This document shows, in pieces, positions 62,387 to 64,000 of a stretch of DNA of 64,000 bases. The translations under genes and the position numbers were made by a program. Under the pieces are notes generated by a model. The model ran no database searches. It was not told where the DNA came from and saw nothing but the letters and a program-made list of their open reading frames with translations. The stretch covers positions 496,001 through 560,000 of the forward strand of contig NZ_BKAU01000001.1 of assembly GCF_007992715.1 (NCBI RefSeq), in the 5' to 3' direction. The first letter of the stretch is position 1, and every line of letters starts with the position of its first letter. The DNA is from Chitinophaga cymbidii. GTDB taxonomy: Bacteria > Bacteroidota > Bacteroidia > Chitinophagales > Chitinophagaceae.

Positions 62387-64000
62387 TTAAAAGGTAACGT
62401 TAAGACCTACCGCATAGGTGCGCGTTGTCGGGTAAGGTTGCAGCTCGATGCCCGCTTCCAGCGGACTGGCGTTGTTCTGCGTGGAGATGAAGCCGTTGGA
62501 CCGCGGGTTGGATGAGATCATCTCCGGCGAAAAACCGCTGAACTGTTTTACGGTGAACAGGTTCTGGGACGTGAGATAAATTCTTATCCGCTCAAATTTG
62601 ATCCTTTCCATCAAACCCTTCGGCAGCGTGTATCCCAGTGTGATATTGTTCAGCCGGAAAAAGCTGCCGGATTCCAGGAAGTAAGTGGATGCGGGCATAT
62701 TCGCGGCGAGTATCCTGGGGTCTGTGGATGAAGGCCGGTCTGCTCTCCAGCGTTTATCCGCATAATCTGCTTCCACATTATCTGTCGTTTCGTACCGGTA
62801 AGCCTTTTTGCCGTTGTAGATCTTGTTGCCGGCATTGCCGTAAAAATCGAGGCTCAGGTCCGCGCCTTTGTAATTCACGCCTGCGTTGATGCCGTAGTAG
62901 AATTTAGGTTGATAGGAGCCTGCGAATATTTTATCATCATTATTGATAACGCCATCATCGTTCGCATCGCGATACTTCAGGTCGCCGGGTTGCGCATCGG
63001 GCTGTATCTTTTCTCCGTCTTTATTCACATATGCATCGATCGCGGCCTGATCCACAAATACGCCCTGGGATTCCAGGATGTAAAAGCTGCCGATCGGGTG
63101 GCCGCTGGCGGTTTGCGTGATATTGCCCTGCTGGCCCACGCCTCCGCGGAACAGCGGCTGGCCCTGGTTCAGACCGGTCACTTCATTTTTGTTGAAAGTG
63201 AGGTTGCCGCCGACCGTGTAATCGAAGTCATCGCTGATGTTGTCTTTCCATTGCAAGGTAAACTCCCATCCTTTGTTGGTAAATGAACCGGCGTTGGTGA
63301 TGTATTCATTGTCCGGATCGCCCAGCAGGCCGGGTATGCGCACGCCTACCAGCGCGTCGATGGTTTGCTTGTTGTAATAGTTGATCTCACCCGTCAGCCT
63401 CCGGCCGATGGAAGAAAATTCCAGGCCGATGTCGTATTCTTCCGTTGTTTCCCATTGCAGGTTGCGGTTCTTGATGTCTGAAAGGCTGGTGCCAAGCGTG
63501 GGCTGTCCGCCGAAAAAGTACAACAGCCCGGAGCTGGCGGTGAGGATGTAGAGGTTCGATTCGATGTTGTCATTCCCGATCCGTCCCCAGCTGCCGCGCA
63601 GCTTCAGGAAATCGAAGACCTGCTGTTCGCGCATGAAATTTTCCTGCGACAGTACCCAGCCCACGCCTACGGCCGGAAAGTAGCCGTTCCTGTTCTCCGA
63701 CGGAAAACGGGAGGAAGCGTCGTTCCGGAACGAGGCGGTGAGCAGGTATTTGTCCTTATAAGCATAATTCAACCGGGCCAGGATGGAAGTGCGGGTGTAT
63801 TTGTCGCCTTCGGCCGTGTTGGTGGATGAATTGGGGTCTCCGGCAATGAGGTACCAAAGGTCTTCGCTCATGGGTACATTCCGGCGGCTGGCCTCGATGT
63901 ACTCGCCTGTATATTGTTGCGCCGTGTAACCGGCCAGTACGGTCAGATCATGATCGCCGAAGCGCTGCTGGAAAGTGGCGGTGTTATCCCACAACCAGTC
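62387..64000 (-). CDS. SusC/RagA-family TonB-linked transporter, 5' end beyond the window
   Basis: Only the C-terminal 535-odd residues are in the window; the frame stays open to the right edge. The visible part is beta barrel, with typical SusC segments LNYAYKDKYLLTASFRNDASSRFPSENRNGYFPAVGVGWVLS, NYYNKQTIDALVGVRIPGLLGDP, NAGSFTNKGWEFTLQWKD, PGDLKYRDANDDGVINNDDKIFAG, and a closing YPTTRTYAVGLNVTF. Signal peptide, regulatory domain and plug must lie upstream. It is the transporter of the beta-1,2-glucan-type locus with the adjacent SusD and GH144 genes. Confidence 0.95.
   Translation of the reverse strand, partial: DWLWDNTATFQQRFGDHDLTVLAGYTAQQYTGEYIEASRRNVPMSEDLWYLIAGDPNSSTNTAEGDKYTRTSILARLNYAYKDKYLLTASFRNDASSRFPSENRNGYFPAVGVGWVLSQENFMREQQVFDFLKLRGSWGRIGNDNIESNLYILTASSGLLYFFGGQPTLGTSLSDIKNRNLQWETTEEYDIGLEFSSIGRRLTGEINYYNKQTIDALVGVRIPGLLGDPDNEYITNAGSFTNKGWEFTLQWKDNISDDFDYTVGGNLTFNKNEVTGLNQGQPLFRGGVGQQGNITQTASGHPIGSFYILESQGVFVDQAAIDAYVNKDGEKIQPDAQPGDLKYRDANDDGVINNDDKIFAGSYQPKFYYGINAGVNYKGADLSLDFYGNAGNKIYNGKKAYRYETTDNVEADYADKRWRADRPSSTDPRILAANMPASTYFLESGSFFRLNNITLGYTLPKGLMERIKFERIRIYLTSQNLFTVKQFSGFSPEMISSNPRSNGFISTQNNASPLEAGIELQPYPTTRTYAVGLNVTF

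Noticed and set aside
1-64000. tRNA, rRNA, riboswitch, CRISPR array, insertion sequence or replication origin
   Set aside because: None was recognised by eye on either strand; in particular I saw no B12 riboswitch near the cobalamin adenosyltransferase and no T-box near trpS or tyrS.

Overview
The window reads as chromosomal DNA of a Bacteroidota bacterium, most likely Chitinophagaceae and Chitinophaga-like. The evidence is three SusC-type or STN-type TonB receptors, two SusD lipoproteins, ECF sigma/FecR pairs, a GH144 beta-1,2-glucanase of the kind first characterised in Chitinophaga, almost no Shine-Dalgarno sequences, and promoters matching the Bacteroidota form TTTG-N(about 20)-TAnnTTTG. 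Coding density is high. I saw no rRNA or tRNA gene, prophage, IS element, CRISPR array or replication origin. Both ends cut genes: an ECF sigma factor at the left and a SusC receptor at the right.

Layout. 1-8.7 kb: an apparent operon of ECF sigma factor, FecR anti-sigma, STN-type TonB receptor, DUF4876-like lipoprotein, DUF6850-like barrel and di-heme peroxidase. 9-14.4 kb: TSUP permease, purine permease, then the helicase and PdeM nuclease of the ligase-associated repair system. 14.4-15.1 kb: an MntA-HepT toxin-antitoxin module whose hepT is frameshifted by a 5-bp tandem duplication. 15.2-21.6 kb: a LexA/CI-like self-cleaving repressor, two small membrane-protein genes, and a Y-family polymerase plus DnaE2-like polymerase. 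Four copies of CTAA-N5-TTAG lie in just the two control regions of this block, which suggests a self-contained damage-inducible mutagenesis regulon. 21.7-29.5 kb: aspartate kinase, Ldh-family dehydrogenase, a DUF3467 protein and a SusCD pair with a long, motif-rich leader. 30-44.6 kb: a helix-hairpin-helix/barrel pair, deoxynucleoside kinase, TrpS, GatC, a LolD-type ATPase, a cobalamin adenosyltransferase, TyrS, a rhodanese, two exported amidohydrolase-like proteins, a Spy-like protein and glycerate 2-kinase. 44.9-50.8 kb: mannonate dehydratase and a TolC/EmrB/EmrA efflux operon with a divergent MarR regulator and a palindromic operator over the efflux promoter.

50.8-56.9 kb is the most unusual locus: an exported, membrane-anchored TPR-CHAT protease-like protein and a PKD-domain envelope protein, divergent from an ECF sigma factor that overlaps a membrane-spanning anti-sigma-like TPR protein. 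57-64 kb is a polysaccharide utilisation locus (SusC, SusD, GH144, GH95), with a LacI-type palindrome in front of the GH95 gene.

Functional calls rest on motif and family recognition by eye. No database search, structure prediction or promoter mapping was run.
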